NCBI GenBank assembly: GCA_933228895.1
Contig: OW121847.1
Coordinates: forward strand, 128,258,350 to 128,322,349
Reading direction: 5' to 3'
DNA: 64,000 nucleotides
DNA from: Platycnemis pennipes
Lineage: Eukaryota > Arthropoda > Insecta > Odonata > Platycnemididae
The notes beneath the pieces were generated by a model. That model saw nothing but the letters and a program-made list of their open reading frames with translations, made no database searches and had not been told where the DNA came from. Of this stretch, positions 22,411 through 33,648 are shown one piece after another. Numbering within the stretch: the first letter of the stretch is position 1; each line of letters opens with the position of its first letter. Both the position numbers and the translations under genes were made by a program.

Positions 22411-23535
22411 TACTAACTACGGTACCCAAATCGTTTATGTATAAAAGAAATAGAAGCGGACCTACTACGCTACCCTGAGGAACTCCCGATGTGACTTTGA
22501 TTGTGTCCGACATGATACCATCTATGAAAACCTTCTGCTCTCGTCCACTTAAGAATTCTTTTACCCAACATACAACGTCTTTATTTATAACAAAACTCTC
22601 TAACTTCAAGATTAATTTATCATGAGGAACTTTATCAAAAGCCTTTTTAAAATATAAAAATATCGCATCAATTTCAGTACTGTTTTCGCCGTAGACTAAA
22701 ATATCGTGTACGAATAAAGCTAATTGTTTCTCGCAATATCTACCTTTCCGGAACCCATGTTGGCTGTTTATGAGTAAGCCCTGACTATCCAAATGACCCA
22801 TGATCGAACTGACTACAATGTGCTCAAATATCTTACAAGAGATTGACGTGAGTGAAATCGGTCTGTATTTACTAGGTTCTTCCCTATCACCGCTTTTAAA
22901 AATAGGTGTACTATTAGCTACTTTCCAATCCTTGGGTACTGTGTGGTTCTTTATAGTGTTTTATTGAATATTATTTCTAGATAGGGGGCTATTTCAGAAG
23001 CTAATGTTTTACATACTCTGTAAGGAATTTGTTCGGGACCTGGTGATTTGTTTTTACTAATGCTTTTTAACTGCTGCTCTATTCCTCGACATGAAATTTT
23101 TATTTCGGGCATTTGCCCACTGAAAGTGTTCAGCGGTGGTTCCACAGCGTTGTGTGACGATGAGTTGAATACGCTTTGGAAGAAGGTGTTTCAAGTATTG
23201 GCTTTGTCTACATTGCTGATGACTGTAATTCCTTTATCGGTTTTAAGTGTGTGCACTGTGGACCTATTTCCCTGAAGCTCTCTCATATATGACCAAAACG
23301 CTTTAGGATTGCTATCAAAATATTCTCCTAACATCTTGCTCTTGAAATGTGATAACGCTTGCCGACTTGATTTCCTTGCTAATGCTCTCGATTTTTTATA
23401 TTTTTGAACTAACTCATTTTTTTCCTCTACCGATAGACCCCGTCCTGCGTTTTCCATCCTAGCGTGGCATTTATGCGTTATGTAGCGTTTATGTTCCTTA
23501 TAATTATCGCAAATTTTAGTAACAAAAATATGTGT

Positions 23536-26043
23536 TCAAGCAGCCTTCATAAACTTCCCAAACGACATTTTCGAAAAAGGAATTTTGGTCCCTTCATTCC
23601 GAGAAACTTGGTGGTCTTCATATTTTGAAAAGCTAATTAAGAAACGCAAACCAAGTTGCCCTAGTACCCCAAGATATCCACATTGGCGTGTGAAAGGGCA
23701 AGGAAACTAATGCGAAATCGCTACGGGTGGGAGTTGGAAAGAAGTAATCTTTCCAGAGCTCCGTTTTGGGAATACCAACTCAGATAGCCTTGAAATATTT
23801 CAACAATGGGCAATGGTATCTGCTCTTTTTGCTTGAAGGATACTTACTAGGAAATGGAGAGGCACTTTCATGTACCGTGGATATAGCGGAGAATATTCAA
23901 ATAGCGAATATTTAAAGGGTCCATTTAGGTGCTGGACACCTTTAATATATTGCTCTATTTATATTTTATATTATTAAACTGCTATGGGAATATCCATTTC
24001 AAAACCGTTAATGCCCATGGAAGTCATTACTCGATTTTACTGCGGGAGTGATCAAGCATCTGGGGTGCAGTCAGGGGATCGATTGGGCCTGAATTTTTTC
24101 ATGGAATACAAATTGATCAAGTAATCCCACAATTAGAGTTTCTGTTTTACCGTAAAGCTGCAATAAATGAATGAAACAATAAAGTAACGATGTATATTGT
24201 TGAAAGTTCAAATATGCCAGAAGAAGAACACTCGCGGCCACCAAATCGACGAGACGCTCCTCGACCGCTAGCCACCCGCTCACCTCACGGAGAGCAGCTT
24301 CATAAATGAACGTCAATTTCTCAAAAGCTATTGCGAGTACCAGGCTAAAACTTTCGCAAAAACTAATTCATATCTTTATTAACAAATCACTCACAGACAC
24401 CATGCAAGTTTTTCCCTTAGAACGGAACTTATCAGCACACTGAAAATTCCATCTCCCCGAGCACGAAATTCCTGACGCGCTTGGCCAATTTTAAATTTTT
24501 TTTAATTCTGAGCATTACCACAGATTTTTAAAGAACATATTCGTCATAAGAAGGCTTTGATACTTCACAGCAAAAAAAATTCAAAGCTCTAAGATGGAGA
24601 CGAAGGGAGGTAAGGCAATTTTGATTTAAAAAATTCTACTCATTTGAAAAATCGGCTTTTTCGGTTATTTTGAGTTTACTATTGGACCTTCTGCAATAAT
24701 GAGAAAATATTTTTACGGAAAAACGAGTAACATTCCGCTATTTGAAAAATACTTTTATTTTAGAATTTTTATCAACTTTAAATTTTGTATATCGGCGATC
24801 CTGGCCCGCAGAGGCGACAGAGGCCGCAGGAAACTGTGTCCCGACCACAATCTCGACTATTCAACAGTCATCTAAGCCTTCGACTATGAAATATTGTTCT
24901 CGGGGTGAATTTAACCATCGTGTCCAACCCTGAACAGACACCAAAGAGAAACGTAGTGGCAAGGTGAGGCTGCTGAAAGTGACTCCGGCGCACCTTTATC
25001 TTGGAGGGAATAGGATGACAAGAGGAATCTTGAAATTTTATCATCGACTTGGCACCCATTTAAACCTAAGATACGACACCTTTCTTGCCCTGATTAGCTC
25101 ACATACACCTCATGATCTTTGATCCCCGTGTAGTCATTGGAGATCAACAGATGAGAAGATGGATATAGGGTCCCTACTTTGTCAACCATTTACGTCACAT
25201 TTATTGCCCATATTTGCCTACCTAGACCTCGTGACCTTTGACCCCTGCGTAACTGGAGGAGGACTGGAGATATTAGGAGAGTATTTTACTCGGAAAACAT
25301 GTTCAAAACTTAGATGTTTTTGAAAAACTTGTTTTTGGGCTACAAATCATCAAAGTCGTCACTTTCTTCGAAGACTGTCAAAAAATGGCACTTTTTACGC
25401 AGGTACCTAACACCCTATGAAAAAATATTTTTATTTGTCTAAAATATCTCAATTTATCGTTAAAAAGCGCAGAATTGATCAAGAAATATTACGGTGTGAT
25501 CAGTTTTTCCGTAGGCTCTCCTGCTATTTCTATCCAAACTTGTTTTGTGCATCGACAGTAAGTCAGAAGCTAATGTTCTTATATATCTTAAAAATGGAAT
25601 AATCCTTTCTGAGCTAGCAGTTTGCTGGTAAAACCAGTGTTTTTCTCTCACTAATGAAAATGATATCAAAGGAATCGCTCAATGGGCCTCCGTCATAAAT
25701 AAATTGATAAAAATGTATTAGGCTGCGTATCCAAAGCTTTGAAAAGTTGGTCGAGGTAAGATGGCGGCGCGGCGCCGCGCATCGCATGGCTTCAAAATTT
25801 AAGGGAAACTACCGGACCTTGTATAAGAGTTACATTTTCTTCCGTTTAATAGGCTCATCCCCTCCTGGGTAACCTTGGCCATCTTAGCAACCTTGGTAGC
25901 CTCGGAAAATATTCCGAATAATATCTTTATGAATTGAAATCAAAGACTTGTAAACGTCTCGAGATGAGGTGTAACCAGATTGCATTACAACTTAATTAGG
26001 AATTCAGTAGACTTTGTAGGATGTGTATAACTCTTGTACTGAC
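23536..26043. other. Unassigned stretch
   Basis: Probably the 3' part or downstream flank of the minus-strand coiled-coil gene, but no further exon could be supported. The 81-codon minus frame at 24071-24316 has a CpG-rich start (near AALREVSGWLAVEERLVD) and may overlap an exon; no clear acceptor and donor frame it. Confidence 0.35.
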
Positions 26044-26174
26044 CTCATTTTTAAACTTTGGACTCTTTCCAAATGATAATCGTTATCATTAAGTATTTCG
26101 TCGAGCCGACAGTTTTCCGCGGCAACTTCACAACGTACTTTATCAAGCTTATCTTCAAGAATTTGATTTTCCAC
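26044..26174 (-). CDS. Coiled-coil gene, exon 5 of those seen
   Basis: Minus-strand exon of 131 nt. The acceptor reads GATTTTTATAG before GTGGAAAAT and the donor is AAATGAG followed by GTCAGTAC. It encodes VENQILEDKLDKVRCEVAAE and continues NCRLDEILNDNDYHLERV, a strongly charged heptad-like helix. It starts in phase 0, matching the end of the exon at 26251-26325 seventy-six bases upstream, and ends in phase 2. Later exons were not found. The protein is not recognised; a coiled-coil cytoskeletal or ciliary protein is only a guess from composition. Confidence 0.6.
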
Positions 26175-26250
26175 CTATAAAAATCAATAAAAATGACCTC
26201 TTTTTATCGAAAAGGTTGAAAATGCGGATGCAAACAAAATAATCACTTAC

Positions 26251-26325
26251 TTGAGTTCGATTGATGGATTCTTGGATCCTTTTGATTTGACACTCGGAAG
26301 CTTCCGTGGTTGGCTTCGGTGGACA
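26251..26325 (-). CDS. Coiled-coil gene, exon 4 of those seen
   Basis: 75-nt minus-strand exon of 25 codons, phase 0 on both sides. The acceptor is GGTTATGTTTACAG and the donor CTCAA followed by GTAAGTGA, a strong consensus. It encodes CPPKPTTEASECQIKRIQES and continues INRTQ. The phase fits both the exon upstream at 30579-30929 and the next exon. The intron before it is about 4.2 kb and holds the solo LTR at 26.6-28.1 kb. Confidence 0.6.
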
Positions 26326-26925
26326 CTGTAAACATAACCGCTATTGTTATTCACGATGGAGGATTAATCCCTCATTGAAGGCAGAATTACAAATGAACAA
26401 AATGGAAATAGCTGTATATACAATTTGGTATGATTCTCTGAAAAAAAACGTAAGATGCAATACGTTAAAGGAGAGAGTGAAAAAGTACACCCTTCACAAC
26501 GCATTTATCTCTGGTATTGTATAATTCAAAGTAAATATGTTTAACTCTGTTACCCGAGTCGATTCGACCACAGGGCAATATCAGTTTTACAAGAGAAAGA
26601 GGTATTTGATGTATGTACTGTGATGGTATGGCACCATCCCCAGTTTTTTTTATGCCCCCCTTTGTCTGGGCCCCGCATCAGGTACGGCGCGATGATGGGT
26701 GAGTGTGTACGTGACATTTTGTCAGTGCTAGCGATAGGAAGTGTGGTGAAAAGCAACGCCGGGTCGAGTGGAGACTTGGGAATTCGACGACCCTGGGCAA
26801 GTGCCGCCGATCCGCTCCGCTCGACCCACAAGTGTGACCCCCCTCCCCCCCTTCCTTACTGCCACAAGACCCCGGGCACTGCCCCTACCCCAACGAAATC
26901 GGTCTCCCCCCCCTCTTCGCCCGGG

Positions 26926-26931
26926 TATAAA
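26926..26931 (+). promoter_or_regulatory. TATA box of the LTR
   Basis: CCGGGTATAAAGAGGCCCG is a clean TATA box in GC-rich context, probably the U3 promoter. Confidence 0.5.
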
Positions 26932-27851
26932 GAGGCCCGCGGCGGAGAACGGAGGATTTTTTTTTGCCTGTTTTGTGTCGGTGGGCGGTAGAAGTACGGG
27001 GACGGAACGACTCTCTCAGGGCATTCCCGAGAGAAGCTAGACGTGGAGAGACGTTTTGGGCCAGTGTCGCGGAAGCCTATGCCCGTGGAGCAGCCGGAGT
27101 GGAGCAGAGAATCAAGACGGGACGAGGACTGGAGAAGGAGGTATTCCGTTAATCATCCCCTTTCGTGGGACGCGGGAGAGAGCGCCCCACGAGCCGCTGA
27201 GTATCCCGATCGAGCACGACATCGCCTAAATTCGTGGGACCAGGGAGTTGCGCAGCCACATAGGATTGCGACTCAGGAGTCCCCGGCGTGAAGTCGGAGC
27301 TGCCGATTCTCTCCTTCTGGCCGGATCCCTGCTACAGCACGTAAGCTGCCGTCGGCAGAACCCAATATCCCTCTCCATCCACCCCCCTCCAGTGTGAACA
27401 AGAGAGTTTTCCACATCTTCACTGATTAATTAGCCCCGGCCACATCGTCGGAGGAAATAACTGTAAAGTGGCTTTACCGCACGACTCATTGTCGATTGAA
27501 CTAGTGCCATTTTCCCCATCTCGTTGCGTGTCACACGTGACACGGGGATCAGACAACTGTCTTATGTAATGTAAAAAGGGTAATTTTCTTCGTTTGATTG
27601 TAGCATCCTCATTTTTTTGTTCATTATCTTCCACAACTGTCAAAATAGGGTAATTATGTTAATGCGTTTCTTGTCATGCTATTTCTAGAGTATTTCACTA
27701 TCATCCATATCATTTTTGTTTCGATCACCCCCCATTTTTCACTCATGCTCATCAGTGAATCCATTATTCCTTGTTTGTCATGCAGTGATGTTTCTATTTT
27801 CTGTGTGCCTTGCAAATGCATGTAATCTCGTGCCAAGTGTCAAAAGTGATT

Positions 27852-27857
27852 AATAAA
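27852..27857 (+). promoter_or_regulatory. AATAAA poly(A) signal of the LTR
   Basis: AATAAA followed by GT-rich sequence (TTGTGTCAAACG), placed between the TATA box and the LTR end as in R/U5. Confidence 0.4.
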
Positions 27858-28061
27858 ATTGTGTCAAACGATTCCCGGTTCGTGGTTCATCTCCGACCCT
27901 GGGCGGTTTGCCCCCATCTCCTCCTGGCGAGAACGATTTTGTGTGTAAGGAACAAGCGGATATGTGTCGAGGAAACCCCCAAATCATTTTTTTAAATGTA
28001 CATTGATCTGAGCTCCCGGAACTCATCCGGGCGAGTTCAGGGGTGGCGCGGATTCGTGACA

Positions 28062-30187
28062 ATACTAATATTTATTTAAGCTGACTTAAATGAGGAAATG
28101 TGAGGTGAATGCGCCCCCAAAACTATTCTTTTATGATTTAAAAGGCAATAAATTGGCAACCAATTACTACATTTATGAACCAAAGCTAAACAAAAATGCA
28201 TTAAATCCATCAAAATTGACGGTAAGTAGCATAGCAAATTACTTAGCTGTTGATGGTGTAACCCATCGAGGTATACCCCAATACCTCAATGGTGTAACCC
28301 TTTTATAGGTCTTATAAGGGGCGTTTTGTAAGTTTTTATAAGGTGGTGTAACCCTCTTATAGTTCCATTAAAATGGCTTCCTAAATACTGTTTTTCAGTT
28401 CAGACTCAATTCAAACAGAGTATAAATCCGCTACACATCAAGTGTTTGTTTCAATGCATTGGCGTGTAATCTGGATTTGTTTCACTAATGGCGTGTTATT
28501 CTCTGGTGCAGGATAACTACACAGCTCATAATTTCGGAATGTTTGATGTACATTAATTTTGTTTTCTGAGGGCTTTAGTTCTTCCTCTGGTTTTTCACTG
28601 CCTTCATAATGTATGTACCATGATCTTTCCGATAGCTCAAAGCCTAATTGTATGGCATTAACGAGGAAAATAATACACGCAATTTTCTCCCAACATCATA
28701 ATATCCACTGGTTTTTCAAGGAACTTGAAAGTCGGGCTTTCTCATGATGGCGAACTCGCCTGTTGCACGGTTGCAATTACAATCTCTGTGTGCAACGTGG
28801 TCACTTCGACTCCGAGACTAGCTTGTAAGTTAGTCGCAGCACTGCAAGGATTCGCGAAATATTGCCCGAACTAAAGGACCTTCTTGAACTTATTCTTGAA
28901 TCACCGGCGTGGACCCTCGTGATGCTCTTGCGAAACGGCTCCGTCCCATTAGTCCACTCGGAACAATCCATTTCTCAGCCTCCCTTACGAGGTTGCAGTT
29001 ACAATGAGTCAATGGACTTTATTCCAAACATTAATACACTACAAGAAGAGGGACTAAAATCACATGAAAGGACACTGTAACATTACAACTATGTGTTCAT
29101 AATTTAAGTATTGGTAGTGTCTTAGTATAGAAGTAATAGTTTGCCGCGTAGTGCTTGACTCTATTTTCTGGTTCATTCCTTTCGTCAATATCTTGACTGC
29201 CTTAGGCACTGACGTAATAGACACGTGAATTGAAACGGGGTCCTCCGTTTTAAATTTTTAAAAGGCAATACTTAAAATTTCATTCTTCTTCTTTCATCTA
29301 TTTCGCCTTTAGCTGCACAAGTTAGGAATAAAATGCGTTTTAAATCCTTGCATGCCTCCGATTTCTTCCACAGCACAAGATCCTGCAACATAATTAGATC
29401 CTGCCCCATTTATATCATCCTAATAATTTTTTATACTGTTAATAAGGGTGAGCTAAATGAAGAGTTTAGTTCGGCGAGAAGGTGGATCGATATGCGGACT
29501 CGTAAATAACGTCAGGAAAACTTAATTCATCGACCGGATAAATTGCATTCTTGCATATACCACTGATCACAGCTAAACACGTTCTATTCGATTCAAACTA
29601 TCTATTCAATCCAATAATAGAATACTTCTAGACGGATAGCTTAGAAGTTTGCCCCTACTAGTAATTACAAAACGACTCCGGCGAATTTTACTGCTGCCTG
29701 TGATAACTTCGCTCTCATTTCAACTAATTTCGACGGCTGCCGAAAGTATGTGTCTACTCCAATCTGGTCGAACGTTTATAAGTGATTTCGAACTTCCACG
29801 ATGTGCGCTAAATTTCTAGGTAGTACAACAAAGAATGAAATGACATAAAAATGTATTCAATTGTAAAAATAGTTTATAAGGCATTTTCCATGTAATCGAT
29901 AACCCTTAGCGAGGGTGACCAGATTTCAGATCAATCACCGCGGGATAATTAGAATGGTCGTTCGTTTTTTATTGATATTTAATGAACAATTTGATAATAA
30001 TGTACCATATAAGTGTAAAGCCAACTTATTTTTAAATATTTCCAATTTTCAAGTATTAGCAGGGCCAAATACCTAATCATAAAATATTACTCGCAAAAAT
30101 CTACGAAAGAGATCTCCGTAAATTCATTCAAAACTGAGCTTACACAAAGTATGTGACTCTGGCATAAGAATTTACAAAATAGCATAC
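28062..30187. other. Intron of the coiled-coil gene; no supported genes
   Basis: Three GGTGTAACCC copies lie near 28256, 28292 and 28345, with TTTTATAGGTCTTATAAGG-type inverted bits between them; the cause is unknown. A minus-strand open stretch at about 29384-29272, after an acceptor-like TTATGTTGCAG, reads DLVLWKKSEACKDLKRILF and soon stops; it could be an alternative terminal exon, but support is thin. Confidence 0.4.
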
Positions 30188-30278
30188 CACTGAGTTTCTC
30201 GTTCTTCCCGCCATCGACCTTAAAGTAGTCACTAGAAGAGGGATAAATCTTGTTTGCACTGTATAACATCATTAACCT
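30188..30278 (-). CDS. Possible extra exon of the coiled-coil gene
   Basis: A minus-strand open block with acceptor CGTATTTTTAG and donor AGTG followed by GTATGC. It reads MMLYSANKIYPSSSDYFKVD and more. It could follow the exon at 30579-30929 (phase 0), but it ends in phase 1 while the next supported exon starts in phase 0. Either another exon is missing or this one is not used. Confidence 0.25.
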
Positions 30279-30578
30279 CTAAAAATACGCCAAGATCAAT
30301 GATATGTTGAGATTAGTTGCAAAATATAGCCGCATTAAATGCTTAGGCACAATTTTAAGAGATAATGGATGACAATAGATGAGGTGTCAACGATGGTTTC
30401 ACGAAACAAAATGACACCAGAGGAGATTGCTTATCTGTCTCCTTCCGTGCCTACTGGACAGTGGGACATTTCTGAACCAGGGTGGGCAGCGGGAGGGATT
30501 GTTATAAAGCGAAGCTATCCCACCTAAATCGGGATATCTTCTCACCTTAACTTAAACTAAAATGTATTCGATGCTTAC

Positions 30579-30929
30579 CTGCTGAAATGTTTCTCGAAAG
30601 TACGAGTCCGGCTTCTCTCTGTATTCCGACCAATTGAAATTCGGTACCAATTCCATTATTTCCTTTTCGCATTGCTTGAAGTAATCCCGTAATCTATTTG
30701 TCTCAGAATTGAAGCACTGAATTTCATACTCAGTTGCATCTCTTTCCTCCGCGGCCAATTTTTGTAGCCTTCCTCTTATACAATTATCCAACTGTTGTTT
30801 ATATCTTTTCATGACTTCATATGTTTCATCATAAGCGGATTTTCCATGGCACCCTGCTTCTTGGGTGAAGTCCATCAGTTTGCCTTCCCTCCTCGCTTTA
30901 TTTTCAGTATCGTCGTTGCCTTCTCCTCC
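30579..30929 (-). CDS. Coiled-coil gene, exon 3 of those seen
   Basis: The longest exon of this gene: 351 nt, 117 codons, phase 0 at both ends. The acceptor is CTTTTTTATGCATTTAG, with a good pyrimidine tract, and the donor TTTCAGCAG followed by GTAAGCAT. The protein is rich in Lys, Glu and Gln with helical segments such as YKQQLDNCIRGRLQKLAAEE and NSETNRLRDYFKQCEKEIME, and a PNFNWSEYREKPDSYFRETF turn near the end. No signal peptide or membrane segment. The upstream exon ends in phase 0, as required. I do not recognise the family. Confidence 0.68.
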
Positions 30930-30976
30930 CTAAATGCATAAAAAAGTATGGTATAACCTGAAATTGTAACCCTAAC

Positions 30977-31150
30977 TGAAGCAGGGTAAAGAACGTATCG
31001 GCTAAGAAACCAAAATATTCCGGGTTCAAGCACATACTTCCTGCGTTGTGTTTTTCTTGGCGTTATGCAGAGATGTGTGATGCAATGTCCACATTTGGAG
31101 GACCATATTCCCATTTCAACGCCTATCAAGTCAAATCAATTACAGGAAAG
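30977..31150. repeat. Dispersed repeat, copy 2 (partner at 18.7 kb)
   Basis: Same orientation and most of the same sequence as 18690-18860, with small indels. It sits in the intron between exons 2 and 3 of the coiled-coil gene. Confidence 0.75.
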
Positions 31151-32529
31151 AAAATAATAGACGTATACAATGGTTCTGTTTGAAGAGGTAGAAAATGGTT
31201 CAGAGACCGGGGTCTTTGGTTAAAGGCTACAGAGGTTAGGGTACAAAACAGGCCCCAAACATTCATTGGCTCCTAAGGCTCAAATAATAGAGTAAGTATT
31301 CACATGTTTACTTTAGACAAAAGGCATACATTTAATAAGAGCAATATTCTGTGCACAATAAGGCCAAAAAAAAAAGAAAAATGAGGACATAATGGTGAAT
31401 GAAACCTGAAACAAAAGTATGTATGTACATACATATTAAAATCGAAATGAAGAAATTCGAGTGATTATTGTACGTACATCCACAAGGGAACAAGCTAATC
31501 TTGATATTGCTTTGTTCAAACAGAGGTATACTCAGTAGAGTGTAACTGGGTAAAATATTTTCAGAAAAGGACGCTTTCCCTCACTTATAAATACTTTCAC
31601 ACGCCGTGATTTATTTAATATTGATATATTGTTTGCATATTTTTGTGATTTTATTATTATTTAATTCCTTCAATCATATATTTTTGTTTTTACTTGGGAT
31701 TTTATTGTCCATGTCATGGCAATGATATGTCATATGTAAATATTTTGATGAGGCGTTACATGGCAGAAGGGACAGTTTTGTCTTAATCTCGCCCCAATAA
31801 AGATGTAGCTTAAATAATAGAAAATTATGACATTTCCAAAACTTGAGCATTGATTCGAAACTTTCCAGTCTGAGATTGAGATTTCTGAGAGAATATGAGA
31901 TTTGGATTAGAAAATGATCACGTGATGACACTAAGGTGCACAGAAACCCCCAAACAGAATGCCACGAACGAGTTTGTCGTCAGTTCTAATGAGATGGAGA
32001 GTAAATTAAATCATAAAAAATTTGGTAGTGCCATCTCCAGGTTCCGAGGCGGAGAGGAAATGACTTAATTGTCTATTACAGAACTTAATGATCGATTCAA
32101 ATGGAATGAAAATAATACAGATTAATGGCGGTCACTTTTGGCGGATTTCACACCTAATGTCCTAAAGATCAGTGGTTCTTAAGCATTTCAGTAGCTAACA
32201 TTCCTCAAAATGTATTTTCGCTCCTCCTCGCAATAACTAAGACTAAGGCGAGGGTGATATCATTGCCTGACGATACATATTTCATTGAAATATCAATGCC
32301 GCTCGATACTCGACGCCACCCCAGGCGGCCTAGAACTTCATCGATCCAACGATATCAAATGAATATTGGCATTGCAATCACTTTACTTCCGCAGGAGCTG
32401 CTTTACTATTAGAGCTTTAAAGGCTATGAAGTTCTTAATTTGGTTACACTGAACGTTCTATCCCTAGGTACCCATCAATCGGAGAGTTCCATAATGAAAT
32501 GAGGTGAAGCGTGGGTTAGAATTTGAGAA
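31151..32529. other. Intron sequence, nothing recognised
   Basis: AT-rich with no supported feature. The small minus frame at 31674-31931 has no splice context. Confidence 0.4.
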
Positions 32530-32815
32530 TGGATAGCCCACGTTTATTAGCCAGCGTCACCACTGTGAGCATTCCAATTCGAACCCTTACACGATTTCTA
32601 CCCTCAATAACACCCGTACCACATAGTGAAAGGGGAATGGTGCGAAACTGAATGAACGTCGAGTAGGTAAGAGAAAAGTTAATAATAGCGCGCGAAATTA
32701 CAGATGTGTTACAATACTGCTTAGTACTCCTTTTCGGAATGGGTACCAAAGTGGTTTTCAAGAAGTTTTCAAGCCAAAATCCTTCCTTTGAACAAGTCAA
32801 AAATGTTGTCCTCAT
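32530..32815 (-). pseudogene. Possible LINE reverse-transcriptase scrap
   Basis: A minus-strand open frame with WLENFLKTTLVPIPKRST resembles the LINE RT segment usually written as FxxTIVPIPKK, seen also in copy A (FEKNIVIPIPKKK). The following residues no longer match. It lies in an intron of the coiled-coil gene on the same strand. Confidence 0.35.
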
Positions 32816-33029
32816 CTTTCTTCTGTGATCTCAGAATTTCTGTTATCATATTATTCCTACTACATTCCCCTCAGAATTTCCCATGATTTATAACAAGAAG
32901 CAGGAATGAATAGGCAATATATAAGCAGTCGAGAGATGCTCAACATTGTGTCTTGAGGATTTGCACTTTTGATTAAACATATTCTGATTAATCGAGACTC
33001 AAAATATTTTCGTCACCACTAAGACGTAC

Positions 33030-33291
33030 CCTAATCAGCTGTCTGAGAGGCGGCAATTTTCCCTCTGGTGGTCCTTTATAACAGATTCCTGGTATCGTTC
33101 CTTTCTTAGAAATGAAGTCCTCCAGATAATGAGCAAATTCGTTTCTTGTACTCTTTGTTTTTTCATCATCATCATTTTCAAGCACGAGTTTATCCAACCA
33201 AAGTTTCAGTTTCTTTTTTTCTGATAACAAAAGAGAAAGACGATTACGTACTTCAAGGCAAGGAAGCAACGCTGCATGAGAAGGAGAACCG
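33030..33291 (-). CDS. Coiled-coil gene, exon 2 of those seen
   Basis: Minus-strand exon ending at the donor CAGCTGATTAGG followed by GTACGT, phase 0. The phase from the previous exon (2) fits the acceptor CACATGAG at 33292; a stronger-looking acceptor, TTCTCATGCAG, with the exon starting at 33271, does not fit and would need another exon in between. It encodes LEVRNRLSLLLSEKKKLKLW, then a charged stretch LENDDDEKTKSTRNEFAHYL, then ICYKGPPEGKLPPLRQLIR. The Gly/Pro-rich end may mark a domain boundary before the coiled coil of exon 3. Confidence 0.6.
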
Positions 33292-33536
33292 CTCATGTGC
33301 ATATCATATATTTACCATGGTTTGTTTTAAGACTATTCTCCATGAGCAAATTAATTCGTGGTACTATTGAACTAAACTCAGAATCAAGCTGTTCCATTTT
33401 GAGAATCTTATTGCAAATACTGCCTATATTATTATTATTAAAAAAATTTCACAAGTTAACTGTTCAAAAGTGCATTGATTATTTTTTATGTTATGCGCGT
33501 AACCCTAGTAACAGCCATCAACAGCTAACTACCTAC

Positions 33537-33648
33537 CTCTTTTCTTCGCCCTCATGCAAACTCTCATGTTTTAATATCTTCCAGTTCATGTCCTCACCAA
33601 GCACATTCACTTGAACGGTTCTTGGAGGGATATAATCTTTAGTCCTTG
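33537..33648 (-). CDS. Coiled-coil gene, exon 1 of those seen
   Basis: Minus-strand exon of 112 nt between the acceptor CACGCATTTTCAG and the donor GAAAAGAG followed by GTAGGTAG. It reads RTKDYIPPRTVQVNVLGEDM and continues NWKILKHESLHEGEEKR. It is internal (phase 2 in and out), so at least one more exon with the start codon lies upstream, possibly beyond 34 kb, but was not found. Confidence 0.55.

Larger units (their letters stand above)
20505..23535 (-). mobile_element. CR1-like LINE, host copy with two nested self-family insertions
   Basis: Minus-strand, 5'-truncated LINE of the CR1/L2/Jockey type. In coding order: a pre-RT region (23457-23191, with SNPKAFWSYMREL), the RT start (23145-22951, with KNKSPGPEQIPYRVCKTL), core RT (22801-22425, with QHGFRKGRYCEKQLA, FKKAFDKVPHDKL and SGVPQGSVVGPLLFLLYIND), then FADDTVVYRGI (21620-21545), and the C-terminal region (about 21270-20609, with LDSVQRKAARFVKWCYDR). 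In motif A the catalytic Asp of the usual LDFSKAFD is Tyr (LYFKKAFD), so it was inactive apart from its breaks. The 3' end carries the family tail (CTACATCTACA) at 20505. Two plus-strand relatives split it at 21626-22410 and 21272-21537. The 5' limit is approximate. Confidence 0.85.
26619..28061 (+). mobile_element. Probable solo LTR, about 1.44 kb
   Basis: Starts TGTGATGG and ends TTCGTGACA, so the ends form the short inverted TGT...ACA typical of LTRs. It is GC-rich against AT-rich flanks. It holds a TATAAA box at 26926 and, about 920 bases later, AATAAA at 27852, the order expected of U3-R-U5. The flanks are GTAC and ATAC, a possible decayed 4-bp duplication. No gag or pol sequence adjoins, so it is best read as the product of LTR-LTR recombination. 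The family is unknown; it is not obviously related to the Gypsy remnant at 49.4 kb. Open frames inside reflect the high GC content. It lies in an intron of the minus-strand gene, in opposite orientation. Confidence 0.6.

Noticed and set aside
26620..27291. Overlapping plus-strand open frames of 60-123 codons
   Set aside because: They follow from high GC content in the LTR, overlap one another in different frames and show no domains.
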